Notes under the pieces: model-generated
Databases searched by the model: none
The model's input: only the letters and a program-made list of their open reading frames with translations
Told to the model about the DNA's origin: nothing
Shown here: positions 45,810-56,393 of the stretch, piece by piece
Numbering within the stretch: position 1 is the stretch's first letter
Layout: each line of letters opens with the position of its first letter
Assembly (NCBI GenBank): GCA_027924585.1
Contig: BSBM01000370.1
Coordinates: 24,175,501-24,239,500, forward strand
Direction: 5' to 3'
From: Larix kaempferi
Taxonomy: Eukaryota; Streptophyta; Pinopsida; Pinales; Pinaceae
DNA: 64,000 bases
Made by a program: the position numbers and the translations under genes

Positions 45810-46270
45810 AACCCGCAACCATCATTCTGTAGCAGTGAATCCCGCAATCTGTATCTCGAAATCCACAACCCATAATTGCAGATTCAAAAATGTGGAATCC
45901 CAATTTCCGCAGGAGGTCACTCCCGAAACCCGCAACCCACAACAGTGGGTCCCACATTCCACATCCCGCAACCCGCACTTGCGGATTCGGAAATGCGGAA
46001 TTCTAAAACACAAAAAATCTTGAACTTTGACAGTCCTGCAACCCGCATCCCGAAATCCACACCCTGCAATTGCGGATTCGGGAATGCGGAACCCCAAAAT
46101 ATGAAAACATGCATTTGACGATCCCACAACCCGCAAACAGCTGATCCAGCAACCCGCATCCCACAATTGCGATTTCATAATTGCGGAAATCCTAATATAT
46201 AAAGTTTAAATCTTGGTGATCCCGCAACCTGCATCCCGCAATCGCATAACCATGCGTGCGGAACCCTGCT
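45810..46270. repeat. degenerate CG-rich tandem repeat in LTR
   Basis: About four to five loose copies of a unit of roughly 100-130 bp, marked by CCCGCAACCCGCA and by TTGCGGATTCGG..ATGCGGAA, with an A/T-rich spacer. The block is unusually rich in CpG for this window. Confidence 0.7.
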
Positions 46271-47230
46271 TCTGTAAGGGAATTTCATCGAATCTTCTAA
46301 GGGGCATAACTTCTTCCTCCAACATCCAAATAGGGAAAGGTTGGTACCGTTGGAAAGCTCATGGAGAGACCTATCCAATGGTAGGATACCCTTGATCAGG
46401 TGAGGTATTTAACCTCCTCATTTTCTTCTCTGGAGTTCTGTCTAAATCCCACTTAGATACTTCCAACCTTCAACCTGCCAAGATCTTCTATTCCATCTGA
46501 CCCACAGAGGTTTCTGGAACCACTTCCAGGGATTCTCTTCCTTCTCAAGGATTAGGTGTAAATATACATCTCCTTCACAGGGTTAGTATACGTAAACATT
46601 CTTCTTCAATAATGAAACACTATCATTCATTATAACATGTAAAATGCATTAATAGATTTAATCCACACATCTATCATATGCAAGAATTTCAAGGCATTAA
46701 ACTCATGCAATATAAGATATACACACAACAGTGAATTCAGCCTTTTACTCAGGCCTGCACATGAATTCATGTCAATCCCATGCATACACATACATTCCAC
46801 GGTTCCATAATTATCCACAAGCATTCATAATTCCACAAAGAGGCATGAACAACCATTTCATCACAATGAACAACATCATTTGACATAACAAGAAATACTT
46901 ATCTTTCAATTCCGAAGAAACTGTTTAAGTGAGATCAACGTTCCACCCAACCTTAGATCTCTGTCCAACCTGTATTATTTCAGCTGAGAGATCACCCCCA
47001 AGCAGGGCAATGTATCCACTAAGGAGGGTTAATAGGTTATCTCATAGTCAAAGCTCCATTCTCAGGCTAAACTAGTATGTAGTTGGGTTTATCAAGAATT
47101 CCAGGGCACCTACCCATGCTAAGCCAACTTACAGGGGTTATCAGCAATTCAGGGACAACAAGGAAGGCATTGCTAAGCTAGTGAACTCAACCACAAAGCT
47201 GCAGGCATCTCAGCACTCAGTTGACCTAAC

Positions 47231-47475
47231 ACCCACAATACCTACCACATCCAACACAAGGAAGACCTGCATCACTATTACGTAGTCTCTCAAGGCATCT
47301 TCCCTTCCAGTGTTATTCCAGGATGAGCATAGAAAGGTCCAGTCATTCTCAGCCAACCTGGACCCACAATACCTACCACATCCAACACAAGGAAGACCCT
47401 ATCACTATTACACAGTCTCTCACGGTCCTTCCCTTCCAGTGCTATTCCAGGGTGGGCATAGAAAGGTCCAGTCAG
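47231..47475. repeat. 131-bp tandem duplication in LTR
   Basis: The segment starting ACCCACAATACCTACC at 47231 recurs at 47362 with several mismatches and small gaps, both copies ending near CATAGAAAGGTCCAGTCA. Confidence 0.75.
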
Positions 47476-48400
47476 TAGTTCATTGAGACTATAGCCTTCA
47501 CTAGGTTTATAAAGCAACCCAACTCTTTCCCACAATTCAACAACTGATTCGTTACTAGGCTTGGGGTTTCCTCCCAACCACTCTGCCAATACCACTCAGC
47601 GACATTTTCTATCAATACCACATTGTCCTTGTAACTAGGGTTTGCACACAATGTGGTTACGGTTATCACTCTAGGCTCTTTCTCCCACACAGGAAGCACG
47701 ATTAACCTCAGATTCCCCTTTTCCCGGATAGGTTTGGTGCATACAGGAAATACAGGAACGAATTCTCTGCGAGGGTTAATGGCTCGTGAATGGAAAGTGC
47801 GTACAAGGGAGAGTGTGAGTGCGTGAGCGAGGAGGAGCCCAGGAATGTCTGTGTGTATAAATGCCATGAATGAATGCCTCCTCCAGATAGTCAAACAGGT
47901 TCAGCGAGTTCCCCCAAGCGATTGAGTGTCGTCTTGCTTAAGCGATCAGAGCCATGCCCTGCCATATGAAATCGCAGGCATGGTCCATACTCCAGCAACC
48001 TCAACCATCAGGGTTCTCAACCACCCACTGCAATTGCATTAATGTCAGCAAAGATTTCCAATGGGTTCCCAGTAAAACATGTGGCAATATGGGAAACAAA
48101 TCCCAACCCCCTCACCTCTCCCTAGTGGATACACATGGCCCCTTCTCATTCGTTGCCTCCTTAGCCAAATTCTTGGTTATTTTATTCATCCAGTAATAAT
48201 TACATCATTTACATTCCTTCATGGCTTAATCAACCCATGAATAATCAAACTGTTCAAATACTTGCCTAAACAAATAACCTTAAACATCCACTAGTGACGC
48301 CTTGGCCTTGACCTCCACACTGGGGAAAGTACACACACTATACATACATAGTATTTACATCAAAGCCAAATACACATCAAGGGAAAAATGGGGTATTACA

Positions 48401-48405
48401 GTACC
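48401..48405. repeat. target site duplication GTACC, right copy
   Basis: Right partner of 40308-40312. Confidence 0.9.
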
Positions 48406-49176
48406 ACAGGAACCCCGAAGTAGCTGGCCCATTGAGAGGACCTACCAGCGAAAAGGAAAACGACTCCTACCTGATTAACTAGTTCCCACTCGTGAGGTAA
48501 ACCAAGAGTTATCATTTGTGGCAAAGCGGTTATCAGTTTTACCTGAGCTGTGGAGTGAGGGGTAGTACCCCAATACGCAAGCCATTAGACAACATTAGTG
48601 GCCGAGTGATTCCCCTGAACCTTTAGGAAGCCGCGCATACTTGGGGTCCATATCTATTGGTAGCTCAAAAAAATCGCAGATTACATCTGTCTAGAACAGT
48701 TGCAGATCACTTCCACGTCCTTGCAGATCCATTCCCCCAAAAAAACTGTTTTTTCGCCATATATTCTTTGTTTTAACTTCATTTCCCTTGAAACTTAACT
48801 GAAACCCCTGCAATCCCATTCCGCATATTTCATTCCTGAGAACCCTATCCCAAATTCCACTTCCTGAAGCCAAAAATCACACATTTGTTTATTTTTAATG
48901 TTTGTCATAACTTCTTCAATTTTCACCCAATCGCCTTCAAATTTTTCCAAAGTGTTCATTTCCTATTTCTGCTTCTTTTTTCGTCTTTGACAAATTTTCT
49001 CATTCTTTCACCCCGCTTCTGAAATCCTTATTTTATGCTTCCCTGTCCATTCAAAAGTATCCAAAACCTAATCAAACCCCAATTACCCATCAGAGTTTTT
49101 CCCAAATCCAAATTTTCATTTACTAAAACAGTTTATGTTTTTGTTTTTCTACCCATTCAAAAAAAAACCACTATTT
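48406..49176 (+). other. leader of the Reina-like element, continued
   Basis: Non-coding sequence between the nested insertion and the gag start. It is the right part of the leader begun at 40158. No other gene is seen. Confidence 0.6.
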
Positions 49177-52100
49177 ATGGTTGTCACACGCGCAAGAGAA
49201 AAAACCATGGAGAAATAACTTGCAGCCCTCAAAACCAAACTCCAAGATCTGAATGAAAATTTTCTCGGCCTCCATCTTGAGCATTCATCCATGACCAATA
49301 AACGACAGTCAGAGTCTTCTGCAGACACTGGGTTCTCTTCTTCCATCAATTTTTGTGGGCTGAAGCTTTATTTTCCTCGCTTCAATGGTAATGATCCAAC
49401 TGGATGGATATACAGGGAAGAACAATATTTCAGTATGCATAATACTTTTGATGTCAACAAAGTTCCACTTGCATCCTTTCATTTGGAACAGGAATCCCTT
49501 CAATGGTACCGTTGGTATATCAAGGCTCATGAATAGCCAAAATGGATAGATTTGTGCCAGCTCATTTTGTAATGATTTAGTCCTAGTGCTTTTGATGATT
49601 TCACAGGAGCACTCACTAAACTTTTCCAAATTGGCATTGTGAGAGAGTATCAAACAGAATTTGAGAAACTATCCAATCACATTGAAGGATTTCCTGATGA
49701 ATTCTACAGGAATTGTTTTATCAGTGGTCTAAAGGATGCAATCCAATATGAGGTCAAAATGTTTTGTCCCAACACAATGATGGAAGCCTTGGGATTGGAT
49801 AAATTGGCATAGGACAAGATCATCACCCAACAACGCTCCAAACCCACTTTTGTTCCCTTCAGAAATGTGGGTTCCCAACGACCTCCCATCACGCCAACTC
49901 CTCAACCAACTCCTATCAAGCATTTGTCTGAAGCAGGGATGTGGGCACGTAGAGAAAAAGGGCTTTGTTATAATTGTGATGAGAAATTCACTCAGGGACA
50001 TAGATGTGTTGAGAAAAATCTTTATCTCTTAGATGTGGATTCTCTGCCTGCCTCTGAAATTGGTGAAGAAGCTCCATATACAATAGATGATCAAGTCGAC
50101 ATTCAACAGCCGCTTGTTGACCCTCCGTCTCCGGACGATGACCACCCAAAGATATCTCTCCATGATTTAGCCGGAGTCACCACCCCCAAAATAATGCGGG
50201 TCAGGGGTTACTTCAAGAAGCTCCCTCTTACAATACTCATTGATTTTGGTAGCACTCATAACTTCATTGACCCTCGAATCGCCAAACAGGCTGATTGTTT
50301 TGTCCATCCTTGCTCCAAATTTGAAGTCATGATTTCCAGTGGGGGCACTTTACCCTGCAAGGGGAAGTGTCACAATGTGTGTATCTCTATGGGAGATTAT
50401 AACCTGCGCTCCGGCATGTTTTCCTTGGCCTTAGGTGGATGTGATGTGGTTTTGGGCGCTTAATGGCTACTCACACTTGGCCCCATCTTATGGGATTTTT
50501 CTGAACTTTGGATGCATTTTTCAGTCAATGGGCACAAACACACATTGATGGGATTACAACCAGGGTCTTTCAGCATCATCAGTTCACATCGCATGGAAAA
50601 TCTCCTTAAGAAGAATTCACATGGTGTCATCGCTCAGATCCATTCCATTCAGATGCACCCATCAGCGATCTCCACTACTCCTTTGAATATACAACAAATT
50701 TTGGATAGATATGCAAGTGTCTTTGCTGAACCAGTGGGATTGCCACCTTCAAGACCATAGGACTATCGTATTCAGCTCCTTCCTATAAGTGTTCATCCCA
50801 ACATCAGGCCCTATCGCTATCCATTTCACCAAAAAATAGAGATTGAGATGCTCGTTCAAGACTTACTGAAGCAAGGTATTATTCGCCCTAGTACTAGTTC
50901 CTTTTCTTCACCAGTTCTTCTTGTCCGAAAAAAATATGGGTCATGGCACATTTGCATTGAATTCCGAGCACTTAATCACCTCACAAACAAGAATAAGTTT
51001 CCAATTCTTGTTGTTGATGAGCTTCTTGATGAGCTTCATGGTGCTCAATTTTTCTCCAAGTTGGATCTTCGTTATGGGTTTCATCAAATTCGAGTTCATG
51101 AGGATGATATCCCTAAAAAAGTATTTCGCACACATGATGGCCACTATGAGTTTTTGGTCATTCCCTTTGGCCTTACTAATGCTCCTTCCACATTCCAGGC
51201 ATTGATGAGTAAAATATTTCGTCGCTACTTATGGAAATTCATTCTGGTCTTCTTTGATGATATCCTCATCTATAGTAAAACATGGGCTAAGCATCTCCAA
51301 CATCTGGATCTTGTAATGCGACTTTTCTCTAATCATCATCCCCAAGCCAAACAGTCTAAATGTGTTTTTGGAAAGGAAGAAGTAGAGTATCTCAGGCATA
51401 TTATTTCAGCACAAGGGATTCGCGCGGATCCTACGAAAATAGATTCCATGAAAAATTGGTCGCATCCTCAGACACTCAAGAGCCTTCGTGGTTTTTTTGG
51501 ATTGACTGGATACTACCGCAAGTTTGTCAAGGATTATGAGAAGATTGTAGCTCCATTAACCGCTCTATTGAAAACGGATGCTTTTACATGGACACATGCT
51601 ACTGAGTGTGCATTTGACAAACTGAAACAAGCTATGTGTACTACACATGTTCTAGCTATGCCCGATTTTTTCAAGCCCTTCACTATTGAGAGTGATGCCT
51701 ACGACAATGGACTTGATGTTATTCTCTTCCAAGATTAACATCCCATTGCGTTCACCAACAAAGCCCTTTCCAGTAAGAATTTAGCCGCCTAGTACATATG
51801 AGAAAGAAATGACGACTATTTTGCATGCAATACAGAAGTGGCGGCCATACCTATTAGGGAATCATTTATGCATCAAGACTGATCACCAGAGTCTGAAATA
51901 GTTCCTAGAACAAAGGGTCTCCTCCCTAGCACAATAGAAATGGATTAGCAAATTCATGGGTTATGACTATGAGATCACTTACAAGAAGGGTAAAGACAAT
52001 CTTGTGGTGGATGCTCTTTCTCGCACATTTGATGACCAAGCTTCTCTTTCATCTATTTCTATGCATGTTCCAAATTGGTTGCAATCTGTTCACCAGGGCT

Positions 52101-53496
52101 ATGTCACTGACTCCTCATTATCTCAAATCATCCAACGCTTGGCCAACAACCCTTCTGTTGTACCGCATTACCCTTGGGATGGTGCTTCCCTAAGATACAA
52201 GGGTCGCCTGGTGCTTCCCCAAAGCACAGATCTTCAACAAGATGTCTTCTATGAACTCCATGCTTCTCCATCGGCAGGGCACTCTAGGTTCCTCAAAACG
52301 TATGAGTGGGCATGGTGTAACTTGTTTTGGTAGGGAATGAAAATGACAATTCAACAGATGGTGGCTGAATGTGATACCTGCCAGTGCAAGAAGGGTGAAA
52401 CGACACTCCTTTCGGGATTGCTCGAACCCTTTCCCATCCCTACACGGATTTGGACAGATATTTCTATGGATTTCATTGAAGGGATACCAAAATCTAAAGG
52501 GAATACAGTGATTTTGGTTGTGGTTGATCGCCTCTCCAAATATAGTCATTTTTGCGCCCTCAACCATCCCTATACAGCCTCCTCAATCACACAAATTTTC
52601 CTGGACCAAGTCTTCCGTCTTCATGGAATCCCTTCTTCCATTGTCTTAGATCGTGATGCAACTTTCACCAATCATTTTTTGACATAACTATTTCGCCACA
52701 CTGGTACCAAACTAAAGATGAGTTCGGGGTATCACCCACAAACAGATGGTCAGAATGAAATTATCAATAAATGTTTGGAAACTTATCTTCATTGCTTCAC
52801 CTCCGAACAACAACATTAGTGGGCAAAGTGGCTCCCTCTCGCTAAATGGTGGTATAATACTTCCTACCACACTACATTTAAAATTACTCCATATGAAGCA
52901 ATCTATGGTCAGGCCTCGCCAGTTCTTCTTCCATACACTCCCAACAGTTCACCAGTTCAGGCAGTTGACGCAGTTCTTCAAAACCACGATCAGATTCTTC
53001 GCATTTTGCAAGACAATCTTCACATGGCAAGAAATCGAATGAAACAACAAGCCAATCAACACCGTTCTGAGCACACTTTTCAAACAGGTGATATGGTTTT
53101 TCTTCGTCTACGACCTTACAAACAATCCTCCTTGAAACTCAAAGGGCATCATAAGCTCGCTCCAAAGTTCTATGGGCCATATAAGGTTCTTCAAAAGATT
53201 GGGTCTGTTGCTTATAAATTGGAACTTCCTCCTTCCCGCATTCATCCAGTGTTTCATGTCTCTTGTCTAAAGAAAGTTCTTGGAACCAACATCAGAGGAC
53301 AAACTATTTTACCAGAATTGGATAATGAATGATCCATCCTTTTGGAGCCGGAGGCCATCCTCAATAGGCGCACTTGTCAGCTTCGCTCTCAATCTATCAC
53401 AGAGGTATTAATTCAGTGGCACAAAATGCAACCAAAGGATGCTACATGGGAACCATGCCTTCATATTCAGCATCAATTTCCACATCTAAAGCTTTG
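49177..53496 (+). pseudogene. Reina-like chromovirus gag-pol, disrupted
   Basis: The ATG at 49177 starts a typical gag (MVVTRARE...). The capsid-like region is near 49340-49810, the zinc knuckle CYNCDEKFTQGHRC near 49970 and the protease LIDFGSTHNF near 50240. RT is at 50848-51738 with FFDD at 51250-51261. RNase H remnants follow, then integrase at about 52200-53040 (a HHCC-like region, LDRDATF and [10 protein letters not shown] with Glu kept) and its C-terminal domain. A chromodomain-like end (IQWHKMQPKDATWEP) reaches the stop at 53494-53496. Frame arithmetic shows one phase from 49177 to 51738, then a frameshift before 51956. There are about ten in-frame stops, so it is older than the nested element. 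Confidence 0.85.
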
Positions 53497-53513
53497 AGAA
53501 CAACGATTTTTCT

Positions 53514-53531
53514 AAAAGTGGGGGGGGGGGA
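53514..53531 (+). promoter_or_regulatory. polypurine tract of Reina-like element
   Basis: AAAAGTG followed by a ten-G run and A, directly before the 3' LTR at 53532. Confidence 0.8.
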
Positions 53532-53857
53532 TGTTAGGAACCTGTGTCAACCCTTCTCTTTACTTTGTTAGTATATTTTTGTTTGACGCATATGCTTTGT
53601 AAGTCGTCCCATAGTATTATATGTTCCATGGTTTTGATCCATAGTTTGTATTAACCCATAGTAATATATGTTCCATGGTATTTATCCATAGTATCGGCAC
53701 ATTGACTTAGTATATAAGTTCGTGTTGAGGCCAATGAAGGCATCCATGAATTATTTGTATTGAGCTTGCCCCTTCGAAGTGGCATGCGATCAATAAAAAT
53801 ATTAAGTTTTCTAATATATCGTGCATTTCATCAATTAATTGTTGCAGGTTCCTCACA
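53532..53857 (+). repeat. Reina-like element 3' LTR
   Basis: 326 bp, TGTTAGGAACC to GGTTCCTCACA, with TATATAAG at 53711-53718. It differs from the 5' LTR by scattered substitutions and about 14 bp net length, including a missing stretch after TTGAGCTTGC near 53768. Confidence 0.9.
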
Positions 53858-54085
53858 TTTAAACTTTTGAATTTGAAAGTTTGATTTAAATAAACACTGA
53901 TAAGTTATTAACTATATAGTAGAGTTTAAATTTTAAACATTTAACCATACAAAATTCAAATTCATGATAATGATAGGTTTAGATTTGAAGTTATTGACCT
54001 AGAAGATGAAGATCTTGCATTGGATTAGCTTCGATTGGAGGATGCTCTTTTTTGTCTCGATGACTTAACTCTAAGGTTTAAGGAA
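53858..54085 (+). pseudogene. hAT transposase pseudogene, C-terminal end after the insertion
   Basis: Starts with the second TTTAA (53858-53862). Sequence near 53970-54060 reads as an acidic tail of the type EVIDLEDEDLALD, with a stop, then LEDALFCLDDL. This fits the C-terminal end of DUF659/hAT proteins and continues copy B (38140-39798). Confidence 0.5.
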
Positions 54086-54354
54086 TCCAAGACATATGAT
54101 AAACTTATGTTCTTTTACTATTCAATTAACTTTGTTTATATTATAACAAAAGCTATCACTTATTTGTTCATTTTTGAACTTATGTCATGTATGAAATAAT
54201 ATATACATTAAAAATAAATTTTGGACAATGGTTGACATGAATATTGAATATCAATCAATTTTTTTTAAATGTGTATTTATTTGTATTTTTGTATTTGTTA
54301 ATTTTTTCAAAATAATTTTTTTTTAATACATATATTTTTAGATTTTTTGTATTT

Positions 54355-54570
54355 GTGGGCTTAACGGTTAAGAACATGTGTTTCCTCCTAAGAGGTCATA
54401 AGTTCAAATCCGGAAGGGGTTAAAGTATGTACACCTCTGTAGACTTTAGCAGTTACATTGTTGCACATATGAGAGTCCCTTGTCCCACAAACAAATGGGT
54501 TTCATGCACCAAATTGTTGTATGGCTTGGCTGTGACCTTAAAAATATATTATTGTTATTATTATTTTTAC
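54355..54570 (+). mobile_element. probable tRNA-derived SINE
   Basis: A box-A-like GGGCTTAACGGTTAAG lies near 54357 and a box-B-like AGTTCAAATCC at 54400-54411. An unrelated body of about 120 bp and a TATTATTGTTATTATTATTT tail follow. GATTTTTT occurs at both edges (54341-54348 and 54572-54579), a possible but low-complexity target duplication. A complete tRNA fold is not evident, so a true tRNA gene is unlikely. Confidence 0.45.
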
Positions 54571-54737
54571 TGATTTTTTTCAAATTGGAAGCTAACTCTT
54601 GGATATTTTGCATCCCCAACTTTTCTATGATTCCCATTGTAATTTTTCTTTTCATATCCAACTTTTTACAATAAAAAACATCATTCCACATTAAATTGAA
54701 GTTTCATAATCTTTGCTATAATACAAACCTCCCTAAT

Positions 54738-54853
54738 ATTCTAATATATCAAAACTATGGCGACCTAGGAATGCCTCTTTCTAAGCTTTTTAAGCATTCT
54801 AATATATCAAAACTATGGCGACCTAGGAATGCCTCTTTCTAAGCTTTTTAAGC
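54738..54853. repeat. 58-bp perfect tandem duplication
   Basis: The unit starting ATTCTAATATATCAAAACTA occurs twice in direct succession (54738-54795 and 54796-54853) with no mismatch seen. Confidence 0.9.
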
Positions 54854-55839
54854 ATAGGAATAAAATTTTACAAGCCAAATAATTCCTTGTGACCTAGTGG
54901 ACATTATCATCATCATCATAAAAAACATCATACCAAACACTTATAAAAAAAAACATTTACTTTCTAAATGTAGTTGTAGCGGCTGGTACCTACCGTGGCT
55001 CTTGCTCCACTCGTAACGTGTGCAACTGACAATTTTAGAACATGATTAACATAAATTTCAGTTGATAGCTTTGAAGCAACTCATAAAAATAGATCGAAAA
55101 GCAACATGCCCAATCAAATCAGTTGGCCACATCTAAACTCCTCATGCCGCTTTTCATTTGCTTTTGACAAACAAAAATGGGCATCTGATCATAAAGCAAC
55201 CAAGATACATGACCTCATTCATCTCAAATCCAACAGAAAGCAATTGCATCCCAATATTTTTAGATCTAACTTGCCATCCAAGGAAACCATGGCTATTGGC
55301 TATGTATTCTTCGATGTAAATATGAACAGACTTTGAGAATAAATAATGCCAGATTATTGTTGAAATCTGCAATGGCAACCAAACAGAACCGTCCATATCC
55401 ATTTCAGAGTTGTTATTGCAATATCAGAGTTTCATTGTGGGAACTCCTTATACTGTATACTGCATATACTCAGCCTACTGACTTGAACTACAACATCTTA
55501 TTTTAACAAACTGCGCATCTTGCATGTACAAGAGAAGCGGATGCTATATCACTAACTTCGTTCGTTGTGGTGCAGTGTAGTTCTCAACATATATTCCTTT
55601 GCTGTAACCATTCTTAGACTAGTACTATAGCATTAAGAGAACTACACCTTATCGAAACATACACATTTAGTTATGTATTTGATTGCAGATGCAATTGGTT
55701 GAATTTATTTTACAGAAAAAACAACTCATGTAAATTCACGAATCAGATCTATCAAGCATGAGACAGTTTCTAGAATCAACTTTGGATTATTTACACCATA
55801 AGAACAAATCGTTTACTGTATTAGTCTACAACAGCAAGT
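54854..55839. other. intergenic and 3' flank of the minus-strand exon
   Basis: Holds an AATAAA on the minus strand (55704-55709), about 130 bp beyond the stop of the exon at 55840, a plausible poly(A) signal. No other gene is seen; short frames here have no known domain. Confidence 0.5.
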
Positions 55840-56393
55840 TCATGCATTCTGCCTATACCTGAAATACAAATAGGCAAAAACTACACCAGTTGCAACACCC
55901 ATTCCACAAAGACTCAATGCAGTGCCTCGTGAAACAAGGCGACTTCTGTCTTCTCGGCATGCTTTTGCATGAGAACTGTCTTGTTCTATATGCTGTAACG
56001 TGGCATTTAACTTCTTCAGATGGTTACAAGATAATTGTTCTATATTCTGTAACATGACATTTAACTTTTCCAGATGATTACGAGATGCTTCACATGTGAT
56101 ATGCAACATATTAAGTTCTCTCAGAACTGATCTGACAAACCATGTTTCAAGAGTTATAACAGGCTCATCTTTATCGGAGCTTTTACCATGAAACATTGCC
56201 CCACTTGACTGATAAACCCCAGAAAAGAAATCAGGTCTTTCTATATCTTCAGCATCAAAATACTCATCAATCTCCAACGTTGGTAATCCCTCAGAGGATT
56301 GTTTCAGTTCCTCTTTACAGAAACTAGATGCCAGCTTTATCCAATTAGTGAAGGAGCTGTGTGCTTTAGTTTCCATAAAGGCCTCCACAGCAC
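55840..56393 (-). CDS. terminal exon of a possible host gene with C-terminal membrane anchor
   Basis: An open frame on the minus strand from a splice-acceptor-like junction to a stop at 55840-55842, about 183 codons. The region before it on the minus strand, ...TTTCTATTGTTCAG, is a good acceptor, placing the exon start at 56393. No ATG begins the frame, so earlier exons must lie at higher coordinates. The product is soluble and charged, with two near-repeats of an about 18-residue coiled-coil-like segment (NHLEKLNVMLQNIEQ and NHLKKLNATLQHIEQ). It ends with one hydrophobic helix of about 20 residues and a short basic tail (YRQNA), the layout of a tail-anchored protein. I do not recognise the family. 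No upstream exon was found in the next several kilobases, so a long intron or a truncated gene are both possible. Confidence 0.55.

Larger units (their letters stand above)
40313..48400 (-). mobile_element. nested Ty3/gypsy chromovirus on the minus strand
   Basis: The 5' LTR is at 45693-48400 and the 3' LTR at 40313-40758, with the gag-pol between them on the minus strand. The initiator-Met primer site (45675-45689) and polypurine tract (40759-40770) are at the expected places. The coding order is gag, protease, RT, RNase H, integrase and a chromodomain-like tail. GTACC duplications flank it. The coding frame is long and readable but has single stops at several points. The 3' LTR has lost about 2.26 kb compared with the 5' LTR. 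Confidence 0.9.
45693..48400 (-). repeat. nested chromovirus 5' LTR (full length)
   Basis: 2,708 bp. On the minus strand it begins TGTAATACCCC at 48400. Its inner end has GG where the other copy has TG. It carries a CG-rich repeat block (45810-46270) and a 131-bp tandem duplication (47231-47475), both missing from the 3' LTR. Confidence 0.85.
39804..53857 (+). mobile_element. Reina-like Ty3/gypsy chromovirus, itself carrying a nested element
   Basis: Short LTRs (340 and 326 bp) flank a gag-pol with a C-terminal chromodomain-like region. The gag zinc knuckle CYNCDEKFTQGHRC is of the Reina type. TTTAA duplications mark the ends. The nested minus-strand element at 40313-48400 lies in the leader. 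Without it and its duplication the element is about 5.96 kb, a usual size for this group. It sits inside a hAT transposase pseudogene. Confidence 0.9.

Noticed and set aside
45444-46395. Several overlapping frames on both strands in the CG-rich LTR repeats
   Set aside because: Repetitive composition keeps all frames open; products are low complexity and share no known domain.
54355-54425. Functional tRNA gene
   Set aside because: Box motifs are present, but I could not form acceptor and anticodon stems, and the body continues into a SINE-like tail.
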